Below, piece by piece: positions 26,332 to 35,838 of a DNA stretch of 64,000 bases. This DNA comes from Streptomyces tuirus. Lineage in GTDB: Bacteria > Actinomycetota > Actinomycetes > Streptomycetales > Streptomycetaceae. Each line of letters starts with the position of its first letter. Positions within the stretch are counted from its first letter, which is position 1. The notes beneath the pieces were generated by a model. The model was given only the letters and a program-made list of their open reading frames with translations, did not search any database and was not told where the DNA came from. The stretch spans positions 2,046,501 to 2,110,500 of the forward strand of contig JAGTPG010000001.1 of the NCBI GenBank assembly GCA_018195615.1, in the 5' to 3' direction. The position numbers and the translations under genes are program-made.

Positions 26332-27168
26332 TCAGATGCCGACCTTGATGCGCGTGAAGCGCTTCAGGGTGACACCGGCCTCGTCCAGAACCTTCTGGAC
26401 GGACTTCTTGTTGTCGAGCGCGTAGGGCTGGCCGAGCAGCGTGGCGTCCTTGAAGAAGCCGTTGAGGCGACCCTCGACGATCTTCGGCAGGGCGGCCTCG
26501 GGCTTGCCCTCGGCGCGGGTGGTCTCCTCGGCGACGCGACGCTCGGACTCGACGACCTCGGCCGGCACGTCCTCCTTGGAGAGGTACTTCGGCGCGAAGG
26601 CGGCGATGTGCTGGGCGACGCCCTTGGCGATCTCGGCGTTCGGCTTGTCCAGCTCGACGAGGACACCGATCTGCGGGGGCAGGTCGGGCATCGTGCGGTG
26701 CATGTACGCCGTCACGTAGCCGTCGGCGAACTGCGCGAAGCGGTCCAGGACGATCTTCTCGCCCAGGTTGGCGTTGGCCTCGTCCACGAACGCCTGGACG
26801 GTCTTGCCGGCCTCGATCTCGGAGGCGAGCAGGGCCTCGAGGTCGGCCGGGGAGGTCTTGGCGACGTGCTCGGCGATGGTCTTGGCGACGCCCTGGAACT
26901 TGTCACCCTTGGCGACGAAGTCCGTCTCGCACTTCAGCTCGACGAGGACACCGGAGGAGTTGTCGTCGGCGATGATCGAGACCACGGCGCCGTTCTCGGC
27001 GGAGCGGCCCTCGCGCTTGGCGACGCCCTTCTGGCCCTTGATGCGGAGCGCCTCGACGGCCTTCTCGACGTTGCCCTCGGCCTCGTCCAGCGCCTTCTTG
27101 CAGTCCATCATGCCGGCGCCGGTGAGCTCGCGGAGCTTCTTGACGTCGGCGGCGGTGTAGTTCGCCAT
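26332..27168 (-). CDS. tsf: Translation elongation factor Ts
   Basis: This 278-residue nucleotide exchange factor for EF-Tu starts [20 protein letters not shown] with the conserved [15 protein letters not shown] helix, then KCETDFVAK (the contact with EF-Tu), [10 protein letters not shown] and a C-terminal coiled-coil region. It lies 157 bases after rpsB, the common bacterial pairing, with a strong hairpin in between. The ATG is unambiguous. Confidence 0.96.
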   Translation of the reverse strand: MANYTAADVKKLRELTGAGMMDCKKALDEAEGNVEKAVEALRIKGQKGVAKREGRSAENGAVVSIIADDNSSGVLVELKCETDFVAKGDKFQGVAKTIAEHVAKTSPADLEALLASEIEAGKTVQAFVDEANANLGEKIVLDRFAQFADGYVTAYMHRTMPDLPPQIGVLVELDKPNAEIAKGVAQHIAAFAPKYLSKEDVPAEVVESERRVAEETTRAEGKPEAALPKIVEGRLNGFFKDATLLGQPYALDNKKSVQKVLDEAGVTLKRFTRIKVGI

Positions 27169-27269
27169 GAGTCTGTGAATCTTTCTCGAAGTCTGGAAGA
27201 TCGAAGATCTACGGGGTCTACGGCCCTGGAGTAGTGGGGGCCGCCGACTCTCCGCTGACCTACGGGTGA

Positions 27270-27306
27270 ACGGCGGGAGCGGATTTCATGTCACCGCTCC
27301 CGCCGT
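27270..27306 (-). terminator. Perfect hairpin between rpsB and tsf
   Basis: ACGGCGGGAGCGG (27270-27282) pairs perfectly with CCGCTCCCGCCGT (27294-27306) around an 11-base loop, 20 bases after the rpsB stop. It probably sets the ratio of S2 to EF-Ts expression. Confidence 0.75.
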
Positions 27307-27325
27307 CACCACGGACGCTGACGGG

Positions 27326-28201
27326 TCAGGCCTGCTCGGCCTCGGCGGCCGGAGCCTCAGCGGCGGGGGCCTCGGCAGCGGGAGCCTCCGCGGCGGCCTC
27401 GGCCGGCTTCTCGGCCTCGTCGGCCTTCTTCTCGCCCTCGAGCAGGTCGCGCTCCCACTCGGCGAGCGGCTCGCCCGCGGCCTTCTCGCCCTTGCCCTCG
27501 GTGGCGACACCGCTGCGGGCGATGAGGCCCTCGGCGACGGCGTCGGCGATCACGCGGGTGAGCAGGGTGACGGAGCGGATCGCGTCGTCGTTGCCCGGGA
27601 TCTTGTAGTCGACCTCGTCGGGGTCGCAGTTGGTGTCGAGGATCGCGACGACCGGGATGTTCAGCTTCCGGGCCTCACCAACGGCGATGTGCTCCTTCTT
27701 GGTGTCCACGATCCAGACGGCGCTGGGCACCTTCTGCATCTCGCGGATACCGCCGAGGGTCTTCTCCAGCTTGGCCTTCTCGCGGGAGAGGACCAGGAGC
27801 TCCTTCTTGGTCAGACCGGACGCGGCGACGTCCTCGAAGTCGATCTGCTCGAGCTCCTTGAGGCGCTGCAGACGCTTGTAGACGGTCGAGAAGTTGGTGA
27901 GCATGCCGCCCAGCCAGCGCTGGTTGACGTAGGGCATGCCGACGCGGGTGGCCTGCTCGGCGATGGCCTCCTGCGCCTGCTTCTTCGTGCCGACGAACAT
28001 GACCGTGCCGCCGTGGGCGACGGTCTCCTTGACGAACTCGTAGGCGCGGTCGATGTACGACAGCGACTGGAGCAGGTCGATGATGTAGATGCCGTTGCGC
28101 TCGGTGAAGATGAAGCGCTTCATCTTCGGGTTCCAACGGCGGGTCTGGTGACCGAAGTGGACGCCGCTCTCCAGCAGCTCCCGCATCGTGACGACGGCCA
28201 T
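27326..28201 (-). CDS. rpsB: 30S ribosomal protein S2
   Basis: This 291-residue S2 protein starts [19 protein letters not shown] and keeps the family segments [37 protein letters not shown] and [17 protein letters not shown]. Compared with the usual 230-250 residues it has a C-terminal extension rich in Ala and Glu with a repeated AEAP(A) unit, a common feature in Streptomyces. The ATG follows AAGGAGAT. It is the first gene of the rpsB-tsf unit. Confidence 0.97.
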   Translation of the reverse strand: MAVVTMRELLESGVHFGHQTRRWNPKMKRFIFTERNGIYIIDLLQSLSYIDRAYEFVKETVAHGGTVMFVGTKKQAQEAIAEQATRVGMPYVNQRWLGGMLTNFSTVYKRLQRLKELEQIDFEDVAASGLTKKELLVLSREKAKLEKTLGGIREMQKVPSAVWIVDTKKEHIAVGEARKLNIPVVAILDTNCDPDEVDYKIPGNDDAIRSVTLLTRVIADAVAEGLIARSGVATEGKGEKAAGEPLAEWERDLLEGEKKADEAEKPAEAAAEAPAAEAPAAEAPAAEAEQA

Positions 28202-28473
28202 GGCCGTATCTCCTTGAATTTCTCGGTTGTGCCGCGGATGCCGGACGGCTTCCGCGCCTGACGCCCACTGCGCGCCGTGCCACGAGGGACCGAGGGGCGC
28301 TGATACGGCCCGTTTCCGGGGTGCGTATCGGGGCGTGCGAAGTCGACCCGATGGCTCGGGTCGCCACCAGAAGTGTACGGGACCCGCGGGGCCCGGGTGA
28401 CGCCGTTGTCCACAACCGGCGGGTGATCCACAGCGACGGGCTGTGACGGGCGCGACTCCGGGACGCTTGCCGC
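28202..28473. promoter_or_regulatory. Divergent leader region of rpsB and the M23 gene
   Basis: This non-coding gap of 272 bases must hold the rpsB promoter and leader on the minus strand and the M23 gene promoter on the plus strand. I see a GC-rich self-complementary patch (GGGCCCGGG region near 28390-28400) but no confident -10/-35 pair or known leader motif. Confidence 0.4.
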
Positions 28474-29109
28474 ATGCGAGCCAACCGATGTGTGCGTATG
28501 TGTACGCGCCTGATGCTGCTTCTGGTCTTCACTGCGACGGCCCTGCTGTCCCCACCACCGCGTCTGTTCGCGGCGGGTTCACCTGTCGGGGACGCCACTG
28601 TGCCGACGGTGGGACGCACCTGGCCCGTGGGGTCACGCCCTCAGGTCCTGCGCGGCTGGGAACCCCCGGCGACGGTCTACGGCCGGGGCCACCGGGGCGT
28701 GGACCTGACGGCGGCACCCGGGACACCCGTGCGGGCGGTGGCGGCGGGACGGGTGTCCTTCGCGGGCCGGGTGGCGGGCAAGGGCGTGGTCTCGGTGGAA
28801 CTCGCGGGCACCGGAGACCCACCCCTGCGCACGACCTACGAACCGGTGACGGCGTCGGTGGAGGAGGGCGCTGAGGTGGAGCCGGGCGAGGTGATCGGCA
28901 CGGTGGCGGCAACGGGGTCACACTGCACGGCCACGTGCGTGCATTGGGGTTGCGACGTGGGGAGACGTACGTGAACCCACTGTCGCTCCTGCCCCCGTGG
29001 CTTCTGCACAGGGGCCCGTCAAGGCTGCTGCCGGTGTTCGCCCAGCCGCGGGCGGGGCGCGGCGGCACCCGCAGCGCCGGGTCGCGTACCCACCCGGCCC
29101 CGGCCCTGA
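28474..29109 (+). CDS. M23 family (LytM-like) peptidase, secreted (frameshifted, 3' end uncertain)
   Basis: The product has an N-terminal signal ([20 protein letters not shown]), then a LytM/M23 fold: [21 protein letters not shown] with the first metal His and Asp, and TATCVHWG near the expected HxH site, where Cys replaces the first His. One base is missing near 28946-28951; restoring it gives [20 protein letters not shown], the usual end of these short Streptomyces M23 proteins. The frame then runs on without a clear stop; another missing base near 29050 would bring a stop at 29107-29109. The degenerate metal site suggests a peptidoglycan-binding or regulatory role rather than a fully active peptidase. 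Confidence 0.65.
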
Positions 29110-29115
29110 CGCGGT

Positions 29116-29704
29116 TCAGCCCCTCACACCCCGCAGTGCCATCGATACAGCCGCATCCGCGATCGCCCCGGGCTCCTCCGCCGCCCGAGCTCGATGCGCC
29201 TCACCGCCGCGTCCACGACCCCCTGCACCAACATCGCCGCGAGGCGGGGCTGCTCGTGCCCCATCTCCCCAGCGCCTCGACGATCATCGCGACGAGCCCC
29301 CCGTGCGCCGCCCGGATCTTCTCCCGCGCCCCGGCGTCCAGCTCACTCGCGGAGATCGCGACCACGGCCCGATGCCGCCGGTCCCCGACCAGCTCCAGCT
29401 GCTGCCGCACATACGCCTCGACCTTGGCCTCGGCCGTCCCCGCCCGCTCCATCGCCGCCGACACGTCCGCCGCCCAGACCGGGAAGTCGACCTCGCACAG
29501 CTCCTCGACCACGGCCGCCCGCGACCGGAAGTACTCGTAGACGGAGGACCGGGCGAGGCCCGTCCGCTCGGCGAGAGCCGGGAAGGTCAGCGCCTCCGTA
29601 CCGCCCTCGGACAACAAGGAACGAGCCGCGTCCAGCAGGGCGGCTCGCTGCATCGACCGGTGCTCGGCCACGGAGGCCGCTCGAATCCTTGGCACGTCAA
29701 CCAC
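29116..29704 (-). CDS. TetR/AcrR family regulator (frameshifted)
   Basis: This is a TetR-type repressor of about 196 residues after repair. The helix-turn-helix is clear: RAALLDAARSLLSEGGTEAL, then FPALAERTGLARSSVYEYF (about residues 20-60). The ligand domain includes VEAYVRQQLELVGDRRHRAV. Two bases appear to be missing, in the C runs at 29267-29270 and 29184-29186; with both restored the C-terminus reads ALGEMGHEQPRLAAMLVQG, then AAEEPGAIADAAVSMALRG. The unrepaired frame ends early in an arginine-rich tail. Target unknown; the convergent M23 gene and the downstream whiG do not identify one. Confidence 0.75.
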
Positions 29705-29765
29705 TCTACGGACGTGCCAGGCCCGACGGGAGTGGCTCCCGCCGACCCGCCGCCATCCCGCCGGG

Positions 29766-30606
29766 TCAGCGGCCGAAGCTCGCCAGTTTCGCTCTCAGCT
29801 GGAGCACCGACTTGGTGTGGATCTGGCTGACCCGGCTCTCGGTCACGCCCAGCACGTTCCCGATCTCGGCCAGGGTCAGGCCCTCGTAGTAGTACAGCGT
29901 GACCACGGTCTTCTCCCGCTCGGGCAGCGTGTTGATCGCCCGCGCGAGGAGCCTGCGCAGCTCCCGGTCCTCGGCGACCTCCACCGGGTTGTCGGCGGCG
30001 GTGTCCTCCAGCGTGTCCATGACGCTCAGCCCGTCGCCGCCCTCGCCCCCGCCGTGCAGCAGCTCCTCCAGGGCCACCACGTTGGCCAGCGACAACTGGC
30101 TGAACACCGCGTGGAGTTCCTCCACGCCGATGCCCATCTCGGCGGCCACCTCGCCCTCCGTCGGCGTCCGCCGCAGCCGCGCCTCCAGCGTGGCGTACGC
30201 CCGCTCCACGTTGCGCGCCTTCTGCCGCACCGAGCGGGGATCCAGTCCAGCGCCCGCAGCTCGTCGATCATCGCGCCCCGGATCCGGGTGATCGCGTAGG
30301 TCTCGAACTTGATCTCGCGGTCGATGTCGAACTTCTCGATGGCGTCGATCAGCCCGAACACGCCGGAGGAGACGAAGTCGGCCTGCTCGACGTTGGAGGG
30401 CAGGCCCACGCTGACCCGTCCGGCGACGTACTTCACGAGCGGCGAGTAGTGCAGGATCAGCTGCTCCCGCAGCCGCTCGTCCCCCGTCGCCTTGTACGAC
30501 CGCCACAGCTCGTCGAGCGTCGAGGGAGCGGGCGGCCGCACGCTGCCACCGTCACGGGCGGCTGGGGGATCGCCGCCCGGTCGGACCCGGAGGTGTGCTG
30601 GGGCAT
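29766..30606 (-). CDS. whiG: Sporulation sigma factor WhiG (frameshifted)
   Basis: WhiG is a FliA-like sigma factor that commits aerial hyphae to sporulation in Streptomyces. Two missing bases (G runs at 30564-30568 and 30236-30239 on the plus strand) split it into three frames; repaired, it is 280 residues, the known WhiG length. It starts [15 protein letters not shown] and has region 2 ([58 protein letters not shown]), region 3 ([18 protein letters not shown]) and region 4 ([36 protein letters not shown]). The near-identity to the textbook protein makes a real pseudogene unlikely unless the strain is non-sporulating. Confidence 0.93.
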
Positions 30607-30874
30607 TCGTCGCCTTGTGCCGTTCTGCTGCGAAGTGGTGCTGGGGTGGGCTGTCTGTCTGATGTCGAGTTGCCTGTCCGCGTCGGGACCCACGTGAGCG
30701 TAGCGTGACTACGGTGTCGCGGTGCGCGAAGGACGGAGGTCGAGGCGAGCGCAGAACCGTTCCGGGAGGCGCTGAGCGGGGTCGCCGCGCCCGCTCGGTG
30801 TGATCACCGGAGAACCCCAACTGGGCGCATTTCCAAGGGGTGTCGGGGGTCCCCGGACGGCCGAACAGGTGCGG
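30607..30874. promoter_or_regulatory. whiG upstream region with inverted repeat
   Basis: This is the 268-base gap between dprA and whiG, both on the minus strand. It contains CGTAG-CGTGA-CTACG (30699-30713), a perfect five-base inverted repeat about 95 bases upstream of the whiG ATG, where a promoter-proximal regulator would bind. No other gene-like signal is visible. Confidence 0.4.
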
Positions 30875-32035
30875 TCACGGTGGCCCGGGCCGGCCGCGGA
30901 CCGACATCATCGCCTGGCGTGTCAACTTCCAGCCGTCGTCGTGTCGTTCGACGTAACCCAGTGCTCGGAGTTCGTACAGCCTCGCGATCGCGTCGTCCTG
31001 CGTGGTCTGCGCGCCGCGGGCGACCTCGTCCGGCCGGGCCGCCCGGCGGGCCGGCAGCGCGGCGAGCACCTGCCGGGTGGCCGGTTCCAGCAGGTCCCGG
31101 GGCAGGACGGGACCGCGCCGGTCGGGAGCCAGCTGTCCGATGTCGCCGACCAGTTCGATGACGTCCGCGGCGTCGGTGACCAGGGCCGCCTCACCGCGCA
31201 GCAGTTCGTGCACCCCGGCGGACAGCCCGCTGGTGGCGGGGCCCGGTACGCCCATCGTGTGCCGGCCGAGGCGCTGTGCCGCCCGTGCCGTGACCAGGGA
31301 GCCGCTGCGGTGGGCGGCCTCGACGACCACCGTGCCGCGGGTGAGGGCGGCGATCACCCGGTTGCGCAGGATGAACCGGCTCGGCGTCGGGTGGTCCCCG
31401 GGCGGCAGCTCACCGATGACCAGCCCCTGGTCGGCGATCCTGGTGATCAGCTGGGTGTGTCCGCGCGGGTAGGGCCGGTCGACGCCGCAGGCGAGGACGG
31501 CGACGGTGGCACCGCCCGCGCCGAGGGCACCGCGGTGGGCGGCGCCGTCGACCCCGTAGGCGCCGCCGGACACCACGACCCAGCCCTGCTCGGCGAGGCC
31601 GGCGGCGAGGGTGGCCGCCATGTGGGCCCCGTATTCGGTACAGGCGCGGGCCCCCACGACGGCGACGGATCTCAACGCCCACATCCGCAGGCCGGCCCGC
31701 CCCCGCACCCACAGCCCGAGGGGCCGGGCGTCCCCGAGATCATCGAGCTGCCCCGGCCACTCCACGCTCCCGGGGCGGACGAACCGCACCCCGGCGTGCT
31801 GCGCGACGGCGAGGTCCTCGCGCGGCCGAGCCGTCTCGGCCCTGGCGAGCAGCCCCTGCCACCGCTTGCCGCTCACCCCCGGCAGAGGCAGCCCGCCCTC
31901 CGACAGCCGCCGGGCCACTTCCCGCACCCCGAGCTCCCGCACCCACCGCCCGCCGACCTCGTCACCGGGCTCGATGACACGCGTGAGGAAGACCCGGGCG
32001 AGCAGTTCGTCGTCGGGTGCGTCCGCGACGCTCAC
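30875..32035 (-). CDS. dprA: DNA-processing protein DprA
   Basis: This 386-residue protein has the Rossmann-like DprA core: SVAVVGARACTEYGAHMAA (about residue 119), GWVVVSGGAYGVDGAAHRGAL, CGVDRPYPRGHTQLI, then PSRFILRNRVIAALTRGTVVVEAAHRSGSL and GVPGPATSGLSAGVHELL. A C-terminal winged-helix region is present. DprA loads RecA on incoming single-stranded DNA in competent bacteria; in Streptomyces its role is unclear. The GTG start overlaps the stop of the ComM-like gene (GTGA), so the two are coupled. Confidence 0.93.
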   Translation of the reverse strand: MSVADAPDDELLARVFLTRVIEPGDEVGGRWVRELGVREVARRLSEGGLPLPGVSGKRWQGLLARAETARPREDLAVAQHAGVRFVRPGSVEWPGQLDDLGDARPLGLWVRGRAGLRMWALRSVAVVGARACTEYGAHMAATLAAGLAEQGWVVVSGGAYGVDGAAHRGALGAGGATVAVLACGVDRPYPRGHTQLITRIADQGLVIGELPPGDHPTPSRFILRNRVIAALTRGTVVVEAAHRSGSLVTARAAQRLGRHTMGVPGPATSGLSAGVHELLRGEAALVTDAADVIELVGDIGQLAPDRRGPVLPRDLLEPATRQVLAALPARRAARPDEVARGAQTTQDDAIARLYELRALGYVERHDDGWKLTRQAMMSVRGRPGPP

Positions 32036-33650
32036 GTCAGCGCCCCGATGGCCATGGGGACGCCCCTCGGCACGCCGGTGCGCAGCTGGAGCGCGAGTGC
32101 GACGTCTGTCGCGTCGGGCCGGTCGTGACCGACGAGATCGGCGACGGTCCAGGCCACACGCAGGACACGGTCGAGGCCACGGGCGGTCAGGACGCCTCGC
32201 TCCAGATTCCGCTCGGCCTCGTCCATCGCGCCGGACGCGGCGTACCAGCGGCTGCGCAGCTCACGGCCGGGCACCTCGCTGTTGGTGTGCCACGGGGTGC
32301 CGGCGAGGCGCTCCGCAGCCCGTTCCCGGGCCGCCCGCACCCGGTCGGCGACCGTCGCGGTGGACTCGCCCCGTGCCCCGCGGGAGGTCAGCTCGGTACG
32401 GGTGACGCGGTCCACCTCGACGCGCAGGTCGACCCGGTCGAGCAGTGGGCCGGACAGCCTGGCCTGGTAGCGGCGGATCGCCGAGGGCGGGCACTCGCAC
32501 AGGTCGTCCCGCAGGGAGAACCGGCCGCACGGGCAGGGATTGGCCGCCAGCACCATGAGGAACTTGGCCGGGAAGCGCACGACTCCCGCACTGCGCGCGA
32601 TCACCACGTGTCCCGCTTCCAGGGGCTGGCGCAGCGCGTCCAGGGCCTGGCTGTTGAACTCGGGGTCTCGTCCAGGAACAGAACGCCCCGGTGGGACAGC
32701 GACACGGCGCCGGGCCGTGCGATGCCCGGGCCACCACCGACGAGGGCCTGCATGGTGGCCGAGTGGTGCGGGGCGCAGTAGGGGGCGACATCGATCAGGG
32801 GCTTGCCCGGGGGCAGCAGGCCCGCCACCGAGTGGACCGCCGTGACCTCCAGGGACTCCTGCCGGCCGAGCCGGGGCAGGATGGTGGGCAGCCGCTCGGC
32901 GAGCATCGTCTTGCCGGCGCCGGGAGGTCCTTCCAGGAACAGGTGGTGTCCGCCGGCCGCGGCCACCTCCACCGCCGTGCGCGCCGAGATCTGCCCGACG
33001 ACGTCCGCCAGGTCGTGGTCGTGCTGGGCGGCGCCCATGCTGTGCATGCCCGTGGCCGCGCCCGTGCCGGGCACGCGCAGGCCGGCCAGGAGGGGATCCG
33101 GGCGCCCCGGCCCGTCCTGCTCCTCGTCCGGCACGGGTTCGTCGGCCAGGATGGCGATGAGCTGCCGTAGGCTCCGCACGCCCAGCACGGACACCCCGGG
33201 CACCAGGGACGCTTCGGCGGCGGCACACTCCGGCACCACCACCTGCTCGTACCCCGCGTCCGCCGCCGCCAGCACCGCCGGCAACACCCCCCGCACCGGC
33301 CGCACCCGCCCGTCCAGCCCCAGTTCGCCGATCATCACGATGTCGGCGAGGACCCGGGGGTCGATGCGTTCCGCCGCGCCGAGGACCGCCGCGGCGACGG
33401 CGAGGTCGAAGCCGCTGCCCGACTTCGGTACCGAGGCCGGGCTGAGGCCGACCGTGAGTTTTTTCTGGGGCCAGGCCGCGCCCGAGTTGACGACCGCGGC
33501 ACGCACCCGGTCCCGGCTCTCCGTCAGGCTCTTGTCGGGCAGTCCGACCAGTGTGAACGCCGCGACGCCCGGTTCGAGGTCGGCCTGGACCTCGACGACC
33601 ACGCCTTCGACACCGACCAGCGCCACCGAACACGTACGGGCGAATCCCAT
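32032..33650 (-). CDS. comM: YifB/ComM-like Mg-chelatase family ATPase (frameshifted)
   Basis: This AAA+ ATPase of about 539 residues is related to ComM, a branch-migration helicase used in transformation. It has an N-terminal Lon-protease-like domain (TLVGLPDKSLTESRDRVRAA, KKLTVGLSPASVPKSGSGFD), Walker A GPPGAGKT, Walker B GVLFLDE, an AANPCPCG zinc-like motif and the C-terminal RSRWYAASGAMDEAERNLE. One base is missing in the G run at 32662-32665 directly after Walker B; repair gives LFLDETPEFNSQALDALRQP. The ATG shares a base with the yraN stop (TGATG). It forms a unit with yraN and dprA. Confidence 0.88.
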
Positions 33651-34021
33651 CAGGCCACCCCTCGCGCGTGCTCGAGCACGGCCGCGCCGCGGGTCGGCAG
33701 CAGCACCCCGATCAGGTCGATGCGCACCCCGCCGGGCGGTGCGCCCCCGTGGGTCTGGATCCACCGCTCGGCGAGGTCCCGCAGCCGCTCCGCCTTCTGC
33801 GGGGTCACGGCCGCCATCGGATGCTCGAAGGGGCCTTCCCTGCGGGTCTTGACCTCGCAGACGACCAGGACGTCCCCGTCCCTGGCCACGATGTCGATCT
33901 CACCGGTCCGGCCGGAGCGCCAGTTGCGCTCCAGGACCGTCATCCCGGCCTCGGCCAGCCGCCTCGCGGCCAGAGTCTCGCCGTACCTGCCCAGTGCGCT
34001 GCGCGCCCGTTGTGCGTTCAT
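33650..34021 (-). CDS. YraN family endonuclease-like protein
   Basis: This 123-residue protein of the UPF0102/YraN family has a Holliday-junction-resolvase-like nuclease fold. The conserved pattern [34 protein letters not shown] and [11 protein letters not shown] supplies the Glu-Asp-Glu-Lys metal site. The family is usually found with the ComM-like and DprA genes, as here, which suggests a shared role in DNA uptake or repair; its activity has not been well defined. ATG 34021 was chosen; an upstream ATG at 34051 adds ten poorly conserved residues. Confidence 0.87.
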   Translation of the reverse strand: MNAQRARSALGRYGETLAARRLAEAGMTVLERNWRSGRTGEIDIVARDGDVLVVCEVKTRREGPFEHPMAAVTPQKAERLRDLAERWIQTHGGAPPGGVRIDLIGVLLPTRGAAVLEHARGVA

Positions 34022-34128
34022 GTCGGCACCACCTCCGGTGCCAACGATCACGCAGCCGTCACCACGAAGTGGATCTTGGTGGACAGCTCATCGGTTGTGG
34101 ACAACTCCGTCGCCCACCCGGGTGGACC

Positions 34129-34437
34129 TCACCCGCTGGGCAGCTCCAGGTCGCTCTTGTTCAGCTCCTCGATGTTCACGTCCTTGAACGTGAGGACCCG
34201 GACCTGCTTCACGAACCGCGCCGGCCGGTACATGTCCCACACCCAGGCATCCGCCATGGACACCTCGAAGAACACCTCACCCTGGACCGAGTGCACCTGC
34301 ATCTCGTAGTCGTTGGTCAGGTAGAAGCGCCGCTCGGTCTCGATCACGTATTTGAACAGACCGACGACATCGCGGTACTCCCGGTAGAGCTTCAGCTCCA
34401 TCTCGGTCTCGTACTTCTCGAGGTCCTCGGCGCTCAT
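34129..34437 (-). CDS. DUF2469 family conserved actinobacterial protein
   Basis: This 102-residue acidic protein matches the DUF2469 family, which is nearly universal in actinobacteria and highly conserved (MSAEDLEKYETEMELKLYRE, YRDVVGLFKYVIETERRFYL, EVSMADAWVWDMYRPARFV). No function is known. It precedes yraN-comM-dprA on the same strand with a 107-base gap. The high conservation and lack of membrane or catalytic motifs suggest a structural or regulatory role. Confidence 0.88.
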   Translation of the reverse strand: MSAEDLEKYETEMELKLYREYRDVVGLFKYVIETERRFYLTNDYEMQVHSVQGEVFFEVSMADAWVWDMYRPARFVKQVRVLTFKDVNIEELNKSDLELPSG

Positions 34438-34493
34438 GGCATGTTCCCCTTCAGCCGTGCGATCCCACCATTGTGCGCCAGTCCCATGAGCCC

Positions 34494-35018
34494 TCAGACG
34501 ATTTCCGGGTCAAGGATCACGGGCCTGGCCGGGGGACCTTCGTCGAGCAGCGTGCGCAGCAGCCCGGCGAGTCTGGTCGGATACACCGTCTCATGTGCCC
34601 GGGTCAGTTCCGGACACGTCCACCAGCGTGCTCCGGCGACACTGCGCCGCTCCAGCTCGGTCAGCCCCACGGCCTCGACAGCCGTGCGGTCCGTCCGGGC
34701 CAGGTAGTACCACTCGTCCTGGTCCCAGCGGCGGCCCGCGAACGGGAACGAGCACATCCGCCGCCACAGCACCGGGCCGAGCTCGACCTCGGTGATGCCC
34801 GTCTCCTCGGCGAGTTCCCGCAGGGCGGCCTGTTCACGGGTCTCGTCGCCCTCCACTCCGCCGCCGGGGGTGAACCACCAGTCGTCGGCCGGATCGTCCG
34901 GCTCGTGCCCGTGCAGCAGCAGGATGCGGTCCTGCGGGTCGAGCAGCACCACCCGGGCCACCTTGCGCAGCCCGCCCTCGTAGTTGTCCTGGCCCGCCCG
35001 CACGGCCTCAGCGGACAC
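34494..35018 (-). CDS. Nudix hydrolase
   Basis: This 174-residue protein carries a complete Nudix box (GGVEGDETREQAALRELAEE followed by TGI), which binds Mg and hydrolyses nucleoside diphosphates linked to X. The substrate is unknown. GTG 35018 was chosen because it gives VSAEAVRAGQDNYEGG and overlaps the end of sipZ by 11 bases, consistent with coupling to the signal peptidase gene; the longer frame to 35111 lies inside sipZ and has low-complexity Arg/Pro character. Confidence 0.87.
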   Translation of the reverse strand: MSAEAVRAGQDNYEGGLRKVARVVLLDPQDRILLLHGHEPDDPADDWWFTPGGGVEGDETREQAALRELAEETGITEVELGPVLWRRMCSFPFAGRRWDQDEWYYLARTDRTAVEAVGLTELERRSVAGARWWTCPELTRAHETVYPTRLAGLLRTLLDEGPPARPVILDPEIV

Positions 35019-35787
35019 CAGCGGGCTCCGCGCTCGCCCGCCGGGCCTTGGCCGCGCCCGTGCGCTTGGCGATGGGACCGTAGGCGCCCCCGCCCAGGAC
35101 CAGCACGGCACCGGCGATCACCAGAGCGGTGATCGTCTGCAGCGGTCCGGGCGAGGACAGGCTGCCGAGCGGCTCGAAGCCGGTGGGGCGCTCCAGCATG
35201 CCGTTCATGGGCCATACGACGGCGTCGACGCGCGCGTCCACGGCGGAGACCGCCACCGTGCCTCGGGCGGCGTCGGTCAGGTGGGCGGTGGAGTCCACGG
35301 AGTTGCCCCGCTCGTCGCCGAGCAGGAACAGCCGGCCCTTGGGGACGGTCACGGTCGGGAAGTCGCTCATCTCGGCCGGTGTGCCCTTGGGCAGGTAGGT
35401 CTCGTCGATCTCCTTGCCGTTGACCTCCAGCTTGCCGTCCTGGCAACAGGAGACCGTGTCGCCGCCGACGGCGACCACGCGCTTGACCATCGGCGCGTTG
35501 GCCCAGGAGGCGTCCTTGAAGACGACGACATCGCCGCGGCGCACCGCGTCGCCGTCGACGCGCTGCGCGAGGATCCGGTCGCCCGCGTCGATCGTCGGCG
35601 TCATAGAGCTGGTGGGCACGGTGTAGGGCCGGTAGACGACCGCTCCCCAGGCGAAGCCGCCGAGGAAAAGCACCAGGCCCAGTGCGACGGCCAGCCCGGA
35701 CAACCGCTGTCCGGTCCGGCTGCCCACCGGGCCCGTACCTGTGCCACCGCTGCGCGGGGCCGTGTGCGTCATGCTCTCGCCACCCAT
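35008..35787 (-). CDS. sipZ: Type I signal peptidase (SipZ-like)
   Basis: This is the last of four adjacent type I signal peptidases that remove signal peptides at the outer face of the membrane. Its 259 residues have an N-terminal membrane segment (LAVALGLVLFLGGFAWGAVV), the catalytic Ser in VPTSSMTPTI, the catalytic Lys in APMVKRVVAVGGD and box E GRLFLLGDERGNSVDS. A second hydrophobic segment near the C-terminus (LQTITALVIAGAVLVLGGGA) anchors the protein. It is coupled to the Nudix gene downstream. ATG 35772 is an alternative start. Confidence 0.92.
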   Translation of the reverse strand: MGGESMTHTAPRSGGTGTGPVGSRTGQRLSGLAVALGLVLFLGGFAWGAVVYRPYTVPTSSMTPTIDAGDRILAQRVDGDAVRRGDVVVFKDASWANAPMVKRVVAVGGDTVSCCQDGKLEVNGKEIDETYLPKGTPAEMSDFPTVTVPKGRLFLLGDERGNSVDSTAHLTDAARGTVAVSAVDARVDAVVWPMNGMLERPTGFEPLGSLSSPGPLQTITALVIAGAVLVLGGGAYGPIAKRTGAAKARRASAEPAGVR

Positions 35788-35838
35788 GGGTCCGCACCCT
35801 ACCCGGGGGTACCGACCAGGGTCAGCCCGCCGTCGGAA

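Noticed and set aside
28935..29540. A separate plus-strand gene after the M23 protein
   Set aside because: Its first 35 residues are the displaced C-terminus of the M23 protein; the rest is antisense to the TetR gene.
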